Numbered from the stretch's first letter, positions 33,771 to 42,981 are shown. The stretch: 64,000 bases of DNA from Eikenella longinqua (GCF_001648355.1 NZ_LXSL01000028.1:1-64000), one strand, 5' to 3'. Notes: generated from the sequence alone by a model not told the origin. Made by a program: numbers and translations.

Positions 33771-36700
33771 TTATTGCAGCCATTCCTGCAAGGCCGAAAC
33801 AGGGATATCCCAGCACCAAATGCCTTCCTGCCCGAGCGGGTTGAGGCCGCGCACAAACAGGTAGCGCACGTGGATGGCTTCGGGCAGGGCGTGGCGCTGT
33901 TTCAGATAGCGTGCGGCGGCAACGGCGTAAATCAGGGCTTGCAGGTAGTAGTGGTGTTCGCTCACGGCGGCGCTCATGGCGGCTTGGCCGTAGTCGGCGA
34001 GGCGGTTGCCCAGGTGGTTGGTTTTATAGTCGATTACGCACACGCGGCCTTGTGCGTCGGCGGCGAGCAGGTCGATGAAGCCGTTGAGGAAGCCGTTTAC
34101 GGTGTGGAAATCGAGCTGGGGCAGGTGGGCGGCGGCGTTTTCAGGTAGCCTGATGTCGGTTCGGGCAAACCAGCGGCGCAGTCGGGCGAGCCCGAAATCT
34201 TGCATGTGCAGCACAAAGCCCATTTCTGCCAAACGGTTGTCGGCGGGGATGCTGGCCAGGCGCATTTCGCCGAGCAACGGGGCTTGGCGCACGGCTTCTG
34301 TCATTTCCAACATGGCGGGCATGGCTTGCTCGGCGTCGTAACCGTGTTGGGCGAGGATGGCGGCGTAGGTTTCGCTTTGCGCGGCAGGGGCTTGGGTGAA
34401 CTCGGTTTGCTCAAGGATGCTGTGCAGGCAGATGCCGGGGCCGGTGCCGCGCGGGAAGGCGAGTAGGGCGGTTTCGGCTTCGGCTTCGGCAGGCGGGGGC
34501 TCAGTTGCCTGCTGCGGGCTACCTGAAAAAGGGCGGCCTACGCTTTGATCGTTTTTGCTGTGCGGAAGCTCGTTGCTTTGGTTTTCAGGTAGCCTTTCGG
34601 GCTCGGTGCTTTCGTCGGCGAGGAATTTTTCAGGTAGCCATTCTTCGGTGGCGTGGGTGTGGCGGCTGAGGCCGGTGAAGCTGGTGTGGCGGACGGATTG
34701 CAGGGGGCGTTCGGGCAGCTCAAGGGCGCGGTAGCTGCCTTGCTGTGCGTCGCGGGCGCGGTAGTGAGCTTCGGGTGGCTCGTCTTCCAGCCATTGCAGC
34801 CAGCCGGGCGGGGCGCTTTGGATGCGGTGTTGCCAGGCTTGGCGCAGGGCGTCGATACGGGCTTGGCCCGCCAGGTTTTTCCAGTGGCTGCGGACGGCGT
34901 GGCAGTCGCCTATGGCAGGGTCGGCGAGGAGGTAGGCGAAGGTGTTTTCGGGGGTGTTGTTGCAGGGGGCGGCGTAGATAACGAGCTGTTCGCGGGCGCG
35001 GGTGAGGGCGACATATAGGATGCGCAGGTTCTCGCCGAGATCTTCGGCGAAGAGTTGCTGCTTGGCGGTATCGTCCAGTTGCGCTTCGGCGAGCAGTTGG
35101 CTGCGGCCGTTGTCTTGGCGGATGATGTTCCAGTCTTTAATCAATTTTTTATCGCTGGCATCCCATACGAAGGGGCAGAATACCAGCGGGTATTCCAGGC
35201 CTTTGGCGGCGTGCATGGTAACGATTTTGACCAGGTGTTCGTCGCTTTCCAGCCGCAGCTGGTGCTCTTGATTGTTGGTGTTGTCGGCGATTTGTGCGGC
35301 CAGCCATTGGGTGAGGGCGGCGGGGGAGCTTTGTTCGGCGGCGGCAAGGGCGAGGGCTTCGGCCAGCTGCCAGAAATTGGTGAAGCTGCGTTCGTTGCGG
35401 GTGGAGAGCAGGTGGGCTTCGAGGCCGCTTTGGCGGGCGAACCGGGTGAGGGCGGCGTAGATGCCGTGGCGCTGCCAGACTTCGGCGGCTTCGGCGGCGC
35501 GGTTTATCCACTCGGCCAGCTGCTGCTCGCTGGCGTTGAGTGCGGCTAAGTCGTGGGCGGTGCGGCTGTAGAGTACGCCGCCGAGCACGAAGCGGAGGTG
35601 TTCGGTGTGCTGCGGGGTGAGCCAGAACAGGAGCAGGGCGTGCAGGGCCTCGGCTTCGGGCGTGCCGAACACGGATTGCTGCTGCAACAGCACGCTGCGC
35701 ACGCCGCGGCGTTTGAGCGCGCGCGATACCATTTCCCCTTGGCTATGCTTGCGCACCAATACGGCGATTTGGCCGGGATGCAGCGGTTTGTGTTCCCCGC
35801 TGTCTTTGTCTTCAATCAAGAGGCTACCTGAAAATGCTTGGTTCAGCTTGGCGGCGATTTCGCGGGCGCAATAATCGGCGGAGAGCTCGTATAGGTGGTC
35901 TTTGTTGGGCAGATTGCCGTTTTCGGCGGGGTTGAGCCAGCGCACGGTGATGGCGGCTTCGGGCGGCGGTTGCAGCAGGCTGTTTTCTCGTTTGGCCTGC
36001 ACGTTTGGATAGGCAATCTGCGGCAGCACGAAGGGCTGCGGGCGGGGGGCAAACAGGTGGCCGATGCCGTTTACCAGGCGGCTGTGGCTGCGGTAGTTGG
36101 TGGCGAGGGTGTAGCTTTGTTCGGGGGCGGTGTGGGCTGCGGCGGCGAGGTAGGCGTGGATGTCGGCGCCGCGGAAGCCGTAGATGGCCTGCTTGGGGTC
36201 GCCCACGAGGAAGACGGGCACACCTTGGCGGATGAAGGCGGTGTGGAAGATGGCGTATTGCAGGGGGGCGGTGTCTTGGAATTCGTCGATGAGGGCGACG
36301 CGCCATTTGGCGGCGAGGGCTTGGGCGAGGGCGGCGGCCTGCTCGGGGCGCTCGGGGTTGGTGAGCGCGGCGTGGACGTCGAGCAGCAGGTCGTCGTAGT
36401 CGCGGCGGGTGCTGCGGCGTTTGTCTTCCTGCAAACGGGTTTTCAGGTAGCCTAGGCATTCGAGCTTGAGGCGGATGGCAGCTTGTTGTTTGGCAGGATC
36501 GAGTTTGCTCAGGCAGCGGCCGAGTTCGGCCAAGGGTTGGAGGGCGGCGATATCGGCGTCATCAAGGCAGCAGTTTTTTTTGAGTTTGCCGCGCAGGGCA
36601 TCTGCCTCAAATAGAGACAATTTTTTCGGTTCGGAGAGGACGGCCTTGGGTAGGGCTTCTTGGGCGGCGTGTTGGAGTTCGGCAAACAGGGTGTCGATGG

Positions 36701-37445
36701 AGTCGTTGAAAGTTTTGCCGTTGAGCTGGGGCTTGGCGCGGCGGTACACGGTTTCGATGTCGCTCAGGTGTTGCTGCACTTGCTGCCACGCTGTGTCGTA
36801 TTCGGCCAAAAGTTGCGGCAATTCGTTTTCAGGTAGCCTGTAATCCAGAAAGGGGCGTTTGAGGCTACCTGAAAATTCGGCGAGCACACTGGCGGGGGTG
36901 ATGCCGAATTCGGCGGCAATGCGGGCGTTTTGCGGATGGTCGGCCACGTGTTCGCGCCAGAAATCTTGGGTGGCCACTAGGCGGGCGGCGGGGTCGGCGG
37001 GGCCGGTTTCCAGCTCGAAGGGGACGCCGCACAAAAAGGCGTAGTCGCCGAGCACGCGCAGGCAGAAGCCGTGGATGGTGTAGATGGCGGCGGTGTCGAA
37101 GCCGGAGAGGGCGGCTTGCAGCTGGAGGATGAGCTGGCTGCGTTCCTGCTTGGTCAGGGCTTCGGCGAGCAGGTTTTGCAGGAATTCGTCGGTGCTGGGC
37201 GTGTCACTTTGCAGAGCGGCCAGCGCTTCGCCTAGGCGGGCGCGCAGGCGGTTTTTCAGCTCGGCGGTGGCGGCTTCGGTGAAGGTGACCACGAGGATGT
37301 TTTCCGGCGCCCAGCCTTCGAGCACCACCAGCCGGGTGAAGAGGGCGGCGATGTTGTAGGTTTTGCCTGTGCCGGCGGAGGCTTCGATGAGATAGGTACC
37401 CTGCAGCGGCAGGGGCAGTTGCGCAACTTGGAAATCCTGCACCAT
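33771..37445 (-). CDS. recB: Exodeoxyribonuclease V beta subunit (RecB)
   Basis: 1224 residues, normal for RecB. The UvrD-type helicase begins with the Walker A motif ASAGTGKT (residues 22-29) and VVTFTEAATAELKNRL, with VALIDEFQDTAPLQY as motif II. The C-terminal nuclease has CVIDYKTNHLG, the RecB-family catalytic DYK motif. RecBCD processes double-strand breaks and is also used after natural transformation. Eight DUS lie inside the reading frame and are translated as linkers such as FSGSL, RLPEN and GYLKT; the linker between helicase and nuclease holds several. recC and recD are not in the window. ATG 37445 (MVQDFQVA). Confidence 0.95.
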   Translation of the reverse strand: MVQDFQVAQLPLPLQGTYLIEASAGTGKTYNIAALFTRLVVLEGWAPENILVVTFTEAATAELKNRLRARLGEALAALQSDTPSTDEFLQNLLAEALTKQERSQLILQLQAALSGFDTAAIYTIHGFCLRVLGDYAFLCGVPFELETGPADPAARLVATQDFWREHVADHPQNARIAAEFGITPASVLAEFSGSLKRPFLDYRLPENELPQLLAEYDTAWQQVQQHLSDIETVYRRAKPQLNGKTFNDSIDTLFAELQHAAQEALPKAVLSEPKKLSLFEADALRGKLKKNCCLDDADIAALQPLAELGRCLSKLDPAKQQAAIRLKLECLGYLKTRLQEDKRRSTRRDYDDLLLDVHAALTNPERPEQAAALAQALAAKWRVALIDEFQDTAPLQYAIFHTAFIRQGVPVFLVGDPKQAIYGFRGADIHAYLAAAAHTAPEQSYTLATNYRSHSRLVNGIGHLFAPRPQPFVLPQIAYPNVQAKRENSLLQPPPEAAITVRWLNPAENGNLPNKDHLYELSADYCAREIAAKLNQAFSGSLLIEDKDSGEHKPLHPGQIAVLVRKHSQGEMVSRALKRRGVRSVLLQQQSVFGTPEAEALHALLLFWLTPQHTEHLRFVLGGVLYSRTAHDLAALNASEQQLAEWINRAAEAAEVWQRHGIYAALTRFARQSGLEAHLLSTRNERSFTNFWQLAEALALAAAEQSSPAALTQWLAAQIADNTNNQEHQLRLESDEHLVKIVTMHAAKGLEYPLVFCPFVWDASDKKLIKDWNIIRQDNGRSQLLAEAQLDDTAKQQLFAEDLGENLRILYVALTRAREQLVIYAAPCNNTPENTFAYLLADPAIGDCHAVRSHWKNLAGQARIDALRQAWQHRIQSAPPGWLQWLEDEPPEAHYRARDAQQGSYRALELPERPLQSVRHTSFTGLSRHTHATEEWLPEKFLADESTEPERLPENQSNELPHSKNDQSVGRPFSGSPQQATEPPPAEAEAETALLAFPRGTGPGICLHSILEQTEFTQAPAAQSETYAAILAQHGYDAEQAMPAMLEMTEAVRQAPLLGEMRLASIPADNRLAEMGFVLHMQDFGLARLRRWFARTDIRLPENAAAHLPQLDFHTVNGFLNGFIDLLAADAQGRVCVIDYKTNHLGNRLADYGQAAMSAAVSEHHYYLQALIYAVAAARYLKQRHALPEAIHVRYLFVRGLNPLGQEGIWCWDIPVSALQEWLQ

Positions 37446-37880
37446 GGTGTTGTCCTGTGTTTGGCAATTTCAGGTAGCCTGTGTTCGGCATATCGGCGAT
37501 ATTGTACGGGCTGGGCGGCTGCCTGTCTTGCCGCAGTGGGCAAGAGGCTACCTGAAAAAGTTTTGGCTTTGCCAATGTTATGTTTTTATGCCAAGAATTT
37601 TAAGCATGGGCAATACTGTGCCGCTGCCGAAAAATATGCGGCGGCAAGGTTGAAAAAGCAGAAAATGCCGCCAGATCTATATCATTGATTATATTGCCAT
37701 AAAACTTGGTAGACTATTAATATCAACACTTGGAAAGGCGGCGTGAATTTGAGATAATATATCTGATATTCAAGGAGATAGTTTTATTGAGCTAAGTCAT
37801 AAAAAGCTTATAAAATGCCCTTATCCAGTGCATTGATAATAAAGAGAAGTTTTTTCATGGTTTGATTTAGGTTAAGCTTT

Positions 37881-37905
37881 GCGCGAATACTTTAGAGTTT
37901 CGCGC
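37881..37905 (+). promoter_or_regulatory. Hairpin upstream of the pflB leader
   Basis: GCGCGAA (37881-37887) pairs perfectly with TTCGCGC (37899-37905) around an 11-base loop, and is followed immediately by CCAAGGAGG, a strong ribosome site. No T-run, so not a simple terminator. Confidence 0.5.
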
Positions 37906-37922
37906 CCAAGGAGGCACAGACA

Positions 37923-37952
37923 ATGCTATGCTTCCACTGTTTTGAGATTTAA
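37923..37952 (+). CDS. Possible nine-residue leader peptide before pflB
   Basis: ATG CTA TGC TTC and so on encodes MLCFHCFEI and stops at TAA 37950-37952. A perfect AAGGAGG lies 8 bases before the ATG, better than the ribosome site of many genes here. It lies 43 bases before pflB. The two Cys codons could couple translation to cysteine or redox state, but this is only a guess. It may instead be the remains of a longer gene such as focA. Confidence 0.35.
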   Translation: MLCFHCFEI

Positions 37953-37995
37953 TTTTTTCGCGTTGTTTCTTTACTAACTATCAGGAGGTTCAATT

Positions 37996-40281
37996 ATGGC
38001 TACAACAGCATCAGAACGCCCGGCCGCATGGGAAGGTTTTGTCGGCGGCAACTGGGAAAACCACATTGATGTGCGTGATTTCATCCAGAAAAACTACACG
38101 CCCTATGAAGGCGACGGCAGCTTCTTGGCGCCGGCCACCGAAGCCACTACTAAGCTGTGGGCAGAAGTGATGGAAGGCATCAAGGTTGAAAACAAAACCC
38201 ACGCCCCCTACAAAATCGACGCCCAAGTGGTGTCTGGCATCACCAGCCACGGCCCCGGCTACATCGACAAAGATTTGGAAACCATCGTTGGCCTGCAAAC
38301 CGACGAGCCGTTGAAACGCTCCATCATGCCCTTCGGCGGCCTGAAGATGGTGAAAGATTCCTGCAAGATTTACGGTGTTGAGCTCAATCCCGAAGTGGAA
38401 GAAATCTTCACCAAATACCGCAAAACCCACAACCAGGGCGTGTTCGACGTATACACTCCCGACATCCGCCGTTGCCGCAAATCAGGCGTGCTCACCGGCC
38501 TGCCGGATGCCTACGGCCGCGGCCGCATCATCGGCGACTACCGCCGCGTGGCCCTGTACGGTATCGATCGCTTAATGGAAGACAAAACCGAGCAATATAA
38601 TTCTTTGCAGCCCGATTTGGAAGCCGGCAAAAACTTGGAAAGTGTCCTTCGCCTGCGCGAAGAAATCAACGAGCAGCACATTGCGCTGAAACAGATGAAA
38701 GAAATGGCCGCTTCCTACGGCTACGACATCTCCGGCCCGGCCAAAAACGCGCAAGAAGCCATCCAATGGACTTACTTCGCTTACCTCGCCGCCGTGAAAT
38801 CGCAAAACGGCGCCGCCATGAGCTTCGGCCGCGTGTCTTCCTTCTTGGATATCTACATCGAACGCGACCTGAAAAACGGCGTGATCACTGAAACCCAGGC
38901 TCAGGAATTCATTGACCACTTGGTAATGAAACTGCGTATGGTTCGTTTCCTGCGTACCCCCGAATACGACCAGCTCTTCTCCGGCGACCCGATTTGGGCC
39001 ACCGAATCCATTGGCGGCATGGGCTTGGACGGCCGCACGCTGGTAACCCGCACCAACTTCCGCGTGCTGCACACCCTGTACAACATGGGCCCGTCTCCCG
39101 AGCCGAACATCACCGTATTGTGGTCTGAAAAACTGCCGCAGGGCTTCAAAGAATTCTGCGCCAAAGTGTCTATTGATACTTCGTCTATCCAATACGAAAA
39201 CGACGACCTGATGCGCCCGGACTTCAACAGCGATGACTACGCTATCGCCTGCTGCGTGAGCCCGATGGTAGTGGGCAAACACATGCAGTTCTTCGGTGCG
39301 CGCGCCAACTTGGCCAAAACCCTGCTGTACGCAATCAACGGCGGTGTGGACGAAAAATCCAAAGACCAAGTCGGCCCGAAAACCGAGCCGATTAAAGACG
39401 AAGTGCTCGACTACGATACCGTGTTCGAACGCATGGATAAATTCATGGATTGGCTCGCCACCCAGTATGTGACCGCGCTGAACTGCATCCACTACATGCA
39501 CGACAAATACAGCTACGAAGCCGCCCTGATGGCGCTGCACGACCGCGACGTGCGCCGCACCATGGCCTGCGGGATTGCCGGTCTGTCTGTGGCTGCTGAC
39601 TCCCTGTCTGCCATCAAATACGCCAAAGTGAAACCGATCCGCGACGAAAACGGCATTGCCGTAGACTTCGAAATCGAAGGCGAATACCCGCAGTTCGGTA
39701 ACAACGACGATCGCGTAGACAGCATCGCCTGCGACCTGGTAGAGCGTTTCATGAAGAAAGTGGCCACCCACCCGACCTACCGCAACGCCATCCCAACCCA
39801 GTCTGTGTTGACTATTACGTCCAACGTGGTGTACGGCAAGAAAACCGGTAACACCCCCGACGGTCGCCGCGCCGGCGCTCCGTTCGGCCCGGGTGCCAAC
39901 CCGATGCACGGCCGCGATGTGAACGGCGCTGTGGCTTCGCTCACTTCCGTAGCTAAACTGCCGTTTGAGTTTGCCAAAGACGGTATTTCCTACACCTTCT
40001 CCATTATCCCCGGCGCGCTGGGCAAAGACGAAGCCTCCCGCGAACGCAACCTGGCCGGTATGATGGACGGCTACTTCCACCACGAAGCCGGCGAAATCGA
40101 AGGCGGTCAACACCTGAACGTGAACGTGCTCAATCGCGAAATGCTGTTGGAAGCCATGGATCATCCGGAAAAATATCCGCAGCTCACTATCCGCGTGTCT
40201 GGCTATGCTGTGCGTTTCAACTCGCTCACCCGCGAGCAGCAGCAAGACGTGGTAACCCGCACTTTCACCAGCCACATGTAA
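37996..40281 (+). CDS. pflB: Formate C-acetyltransferase (pyruvate formate-lyase)
   Basis: 761 residues, full-length PFL. The catalytic cysteine pair is C419-C420 in YAIACCVSPM, and the glycyl radical site is G736 in RVSGYAVRF near the C-terminus. It splits pyruvate with CoA to acetyl-CoA and formate without oxygen. Ribosome site CAGGAGG 7 bases before ATG 37996. Followed by a terminator and then by the activase gene in the same direction. No formate channel gene (focA) lies upstream as in enterics. Codon use is strongly biased, as expected for a highly expressed gene. Confidence 0.97.
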   Translation: MATTASERPAAWEGFVGGNWENHIDVRDFIQKNYTPYEGDGSFLAPATEATTKLWAEVMEGIKVENKTHAPYKIDAQVVSGITSHGPGYIDKDLETIVGLQTDEPLKRSIMPFGGLKMVKDSCKIYGVELNPEVEEIFTKYRKTHNQGVFDVYTPDIRRCRKSGVLTGLPDAYGRGRIIGDYRRVALYGIDRLMEDKTEQYNSLQPDLEAGKNLESVLRLREEINEQHIALKQMKEMAASYGYDISGPAKNAQEAIQWTYFAYLAAVKSQNGAAMSFGRVSSFLDIYIERDLKNGVITETQAQEFIDHLVMKLRMVRFLRTPEYDQLFSGDPIWATESIGGMGLDGRTLVTRTNFRVLHTLYNMGPSPEPNITVLWSEKLPQGFKEFCAKVSIDTSSIQYENDDLMRPDFNSDDYAIACCVSPMVVGKHMQFFGARANLAKTLLYAINGGVDEKSKDQVGPKTEPIKDEVLDYDTVFERMDKFMDWLATQYVTALNCIHYMHDKYSYEAALMALHDRDVRRTMACGIAGLSVAADSLSAIKYAKVKPIRDENGIAVDFEIEGEYPQFGNNDDRVDSIACDLVERFMKKVATHPTYRNAIPTQSVLTITSNVVYGKKTGNTPDGRRAGAPFGPGANPMHGRDVNGAVASLTSVAKLPFEFAKDGISYTFSIIPGALGKDEASRERNLAGMMDGYFHHEAGEIEGGQHLNVNVLNREMLLEAMDHPEKYPQLTIRVSGYAVRFNSLTREQQQDVVTRTFTSHM

Positions 40282-40312
40282 TCTGATGGCAAACGTGTTG
40301 CAGTGAAGAAAG

Positions 40313-40345
40313 AAAGTGCCGGAACAAGCTTCCGGCACTTTTATT
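40313..40345 (+). terminator. pflB terminator
   Basis: AAAGTGCCGGAA (40313-40324) pairs with TTCCGGCACTTT (40330-40341), then T/A-rich. It lies 32 bases past the pflB stop. Confidence 0.85.
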
Positions 40346-40518
40346 TTCCCCGCGCGATATTTTTCAGGTAGCCTTCTGGTTTTTCAGGCAGTCCGCCCAT
40401 AAATTCACTATAATCGCAGCCCGCCTTATTCTGGTTTTCAGGTAGCCTTCCGGCAGGTTTAGAGGCTACCTGAAAAATAAGAGCACACCCATTCCAACCA
40501 CCTAAACCACCCAACATC

Positions 40519-41328
40519 ATGTCCACCATCCCCATCCAGCCCGTTTCCGCCGACGCCAACGACGAAGTCAATCCCAAGCTCTACAACGGCATCGGCTACG
40601 TGCACTCCATCGAAACCGGCGGCGCCGTAGACGGCCCCGGCATCCGCTTCGTCCTCTTCATGCAAGGCTGCCTCATGCGCTGCCTCTACTGCCACAACCG
40701 CGACACCTGGGACAGGCACACCGACAAAGAACAAAAGCTTACCGTGCCCGAGGTGATGAAGAAAGTCCTTTCCTATCAACACTATTTCCGCGCCACCGGC
40801 GGCGGCGTAACCGCCACCGGCGGCGAGCCCCTGCTGCAATACCCCTTCGTCCGTGACTGGTTCGTTGCCTGCCGCAAGCACGACATCCACACCTGCCTCG
40901 ATACCAACGGCTACGTCCTGCACTACGACCACATCCTTGAAGACCTGCTCGACCACACTAATCTTGTGATGCTCGATTTAAAACAAATCGATCCCGACAT
41001 CCACAAAGTGCTGGTTGGCATCCCCAACACCAAAACCCTGCGCTTTGCCAAATATCTGGCCGAACGCAACCAGCCCACCCGCGTGCGCTACGTCGTTGTG
41101 CCCGGCTACACCGACGACGAACGCTCTGCCCACCTGCTCGGCGAATTCATCGCCGACATGGGCAATGTGGACACCGTGGAAATCCTGCCCTACCACGAGC
41201 TCGGCGCCTACAAATGGGAGCTCTGCGGCGACGAATACAAGCTCAAAGGCGTGCATCCCCCGCCCAAAGAAACCGTGCTGAAAATTAAAGAAATTTTAGA
41301 AGGCTACGGCAAACAAATCATCCTGTAA
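40519..41328 (+). CDS. pflA: Pyruvate formate-lyase activating enzyme (radical SAM)
   Basis: 269 residues. The radical SAM cysteines C51, C55 and C58 lie in GCLMRCLYCHNRD and bind the [4Fe-4S] cluster; the SAM-binding GGG motif is TGGEPLLQYP. It generates the glycyl radical on PflB. The N-terminal 20 residues are longer than in E. coli PflA. It starts at ATG 40519, 237 bases after pflB with DUS copies in between, so it may be transcribed separately. It ends in a DUS terminator. Confidence 0.95.
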   Translation: MSTIPIQPVSADANDEVNPKLYNGIGYVHSIETGGAVDGPGIRFVLFMQGCLMRCLYCHNRDTWDRHTDKEQKLTVPEVMKKVLSYQHYFRATGGGVTATGGEPLLQYPFVRDWFVACRKHDIHTCLDTNGYVLHYDHILEDLLDHTNLVMLDLKQIDPDIHKVLVGIPNTKTLRFAKYLAERNQPTRVRYVVVPGYTDDERSAHLLGEFIADMGNVDTVEILPYHELGAYKWELCGDEYKLKGVHPPPKETVLKIKEILEGYGKQIIL

Positions 41329-41345
41329 GCTGCCGTATCGCCAGC

Positions 41346-41383
41346 AAAAGGCTACCTGAAAAATATTTCAGGTAGCCTTTTTG
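41346..41383 (+). terminator. DUS terminator after pflA
   Basis: AAAAGGCTACCTGAAA pairs with TTTCAGGTAGCCTTTT around a short AATA loop, with TTTTT following. Confidence 0.85.
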
Positions 41384-41436
41384 CCGCCATCCCCCTTATA
41401 TTGCCGCCCATCCTTTCCCCTCACTCGGAGAACCCC

Positions 41437-41730
41437 ATGCGCCACGCCCAAGGTTTTGTCCTGCTGCAAGAAAACCAATTCGACCACGCCCGCTTCCTCC
41501 ACACCCTGCAACACGAATAGGGCATCCGCCCCGACGCCGGCGAAGAACCCAGCCTGGAAGAAGGCATCCTCAGCTTCTAAGTAAACGGCCTCTTCTGTTC
41601 CGCTGCCCTCATGCCCGACCCGCTGCCCGACGGCGAAACCATCGGCTTCTCCGCCGAAGAAAAACTCGCCATGAGCCGCTCCCCCGCCGTGGCCGGCATT
41701 GCCGAAGAAACCCTGAAAATCGCCTATTGA
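41437..41730 (+). pseudogene. Remnant ORF with two in-frame stops
   Basis: From ATG 41437 one frame reads MRHAQGFVLLQENQFDHARF and on, meets TAG at 41518-41520 and TAA at 41578-41580, but continues coding-like to TGA at 41728-41730. The spacing between stops keeps frame, and the composition of all three parts is like real genes here (high third-position C). I do not recognise the family; the part MPDPLPDGETIGFSAEEKLA is suggestive of a truncated larger protein. Best explained as a decayed gene. Confidence 0.6.
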
Positions 41731-41750
41731 TTCAGCCGGTTCAACACCAA

Positions 41751-41792
41751 AGGCTACCTGAAAAAGCATAGCCCATTTTTTTCAGGTAGCCT
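41751..41792. terminator. Bidirectional DUS hairpin
   Basis: AGGCTACCTGAA at 41751-41762 faces 41781-41792. It separates the remnant from the convergent cation transporter. Confidence 0.7.
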
Positions 41793-41824
41793 TTACTGCC
41801 GATGGCTGCGCCATTGCCCGGCCG

Positions 41825-42472
41825 CTACGCCCCCAACTCCCGCCAAGCCTGCCGCACCACGCCCAAGCCGCTTTTCAGCACCAGCAGCGACAGCAACACG
41901 CTGGCCACGGCATCCACCCACTGCCAGCCCAGCAGCCAGGCCGCCAGCCCGGACACAATCGCCACCACCGAGCCGAACAAGTCAGCCAAAACATGCAGAT
42001 AGGCGGCTTTCACATTCAGGTTGGCATGGTCGCCCTTCATCATCAGCCAAGCCACGAAAAGATTCACCAGCAGGCCGGTGCACGCCACCGCCAGCATCGG
42101 CAGCGCCAACATTTCGGCGGGTGCCGCCCAGCGTTCGGCCGCTTCCCGCAAAATCATCGCCGCCACCAGCACCAAAGATGCGCCGTTAGCCAGCGCCAGC
42201 CATTTTTGCCGCCGCGCAGAGAGAAACAGCGCCAGCAAGGCGAGCAGCAGCGACAGGCTGTCATTGGCCATATGGCCGGCGTCGGCCATCAGCGCCAAGC
42301 TGTTGAAATACCAGCCGCCAAGGAATTCCACCACCATATAGCCGGTGATAACGGCAAAACTGAGCGCGAGGATTTGGCGGTTTTGCGGGATGTGGCTGTG
42401 CGCGTGGTCGTGGGCATGGTCGTGGGCATGGTCGTGGTGATGGCTGTGGCCGGGCAATGGCTTGTTTGGCAT
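41825..42472 (-). CDS. Cation diffusion facilitator, short form with His-rich N-terminus
   Basis: 215 residues. It starts with a His/Asp-rich segment (HHHDHAHDHAHDHAH), then six membrane helices. The zinc-site motifs LMADAGHMANDSLSL and HVLADLFGS each carry HxxxD. It ends directly after the sixth helix, so the usual cytosolic dimer domain of about 90 residues is missing. CDF proteins exchange zinc or other divalent ions for protons across the inner membrane. The His-rich start could bind the metal. Short CDF forms exist, so loss of function is not implied. The His region is built of short repeated triplets and may vary in copy number. Confidence 0.85.
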   Translation of the reverse strand: MPNKPLPGHSHHHDHAHDHAHDHAHSHIPQNRQILALSFAVITGYMVVEFLGGWYFNSLALMADAGHMANDSLSLLLALLALFLSARRQKWLALANGASLVLVAAMILREAAERWAAPAEMLALPMLAVACTGLLVNLFVAWLMMKGDHANLNVKAAYLHVLADLFGSVVAIVSGLAAWLLGWQWVDAVASVLLSLLVLKSGLGVVRQAWRELGA

Positions 42473-42615
42473 AACGATTCTCTCCCTGTTTGGCCAAAGG
42501 CTACCTGAAAAAGTGGGGCGATGGCAATGCTGCTTTGCGTTTTATCGTGGGGAAACTTGCTTTGTGTGTTCGAGCCTAGCAGAAAAATTTAGCTGCACGG
42601 AAACGCCGCGGTATT

Positions 42616-42627
42616 TTCAGGCAGCCT
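42616..42627 (-). repeat. Variant uptake sequence of another dialect
   Basis: On the minus strand AGGCTGCCTGAA, which equals the published AG-simDUS (Simonsiella), close to two normal DUS at about 42636 and 42668. Confidence 0.6.
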
Positions 42628-42724
42628 CTGGTTAAGGCTACCTGAAAAGTTAGTGCGCTTTAGTTGTTTTCAGGTAGCCTGGGTTGCTGCGAAATTTATT
42701 CCGTGGGGTGGGTGGTGTAAAACA

Positions 42725-42760
42725 AAACCAGCCGCAATCGCTGGAGATTGCGGCTGGTTT
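42725..42760 (-). terminator. Terminator of the rpoD/tRNA unit
   Basis: AAACCAGCCGCAATC (42725-42739) pairs perfectly with GATTGCGGCTGGTTT (42746-42760) around a 6-base loop. On the minus strand T-rich sequence follows. It lies downstream of the tRNA gene. Confidence 0.85.
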
Positions 42761-42856
42761 GTGTTGGTTAGTCCAAAGTTTTGCCGAAGTCCAAAACCAG
42801 CAAAACGCGGACAAGCAGTTGAAACAACTTAACTGACTGAAAAACCAAATTAAATC

Positions 42857-42932
42857 TGGTGGGTCTGGCTGGTCTCGAACCAGCGACCAAAGGATTATGA
42901 GTCCTCTGCTCTAACCCCTGAGCTACAGACCC
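42857..42932 (-). tRNA. tRNA with anticodon CAT, probably tRNA-Ile2
   Basis: 76 bases: acceptor GGGTCTG/CAGACCC, anticodon CAT in CTCATAA, T-loop GGTTCGAGACC and encoded ACCA. The stretch ACTCATAATCC to TTGGTCGCTGGTTC is close to E. coli ileX, whose C34 becomes lysidine, and in many Betaproteobacteria and Pseudomonas an Ile2 gene follows rpoD. Elongator Met is the alternative; a scan for TilS determinants would decide. Confidence 0.85.
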
Positions 42933-42981
42933 GGCTAGAAAGGGCGGCATTGTACCGATAAGCCGCTTGCCTAGCAAGGGA

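Larger units (their letters stand above)
37446..37995. other. Long leader region between recB and pflB
   Basis: About 550 bases. The part next to recB has a DUS pair (37469-37480 and about 37544-37555). The rest is AT-rich and carries a hairpin and a possible nine-residue leader frame just before pflB, described separately. A weak half-match to an FNR site (TTGAT at 37862-37866, then TTAG, GTTAA) is seen; not convincing. Confidence 0.5.

Noticed and set aside
41437..41730. Stop-codon recoding by the odd tRNA gene
   Set aside because: The atypical tRNA seems to carry a GCA anticodon, which cannot read TAG or TAA. Pseudogene is simpler.
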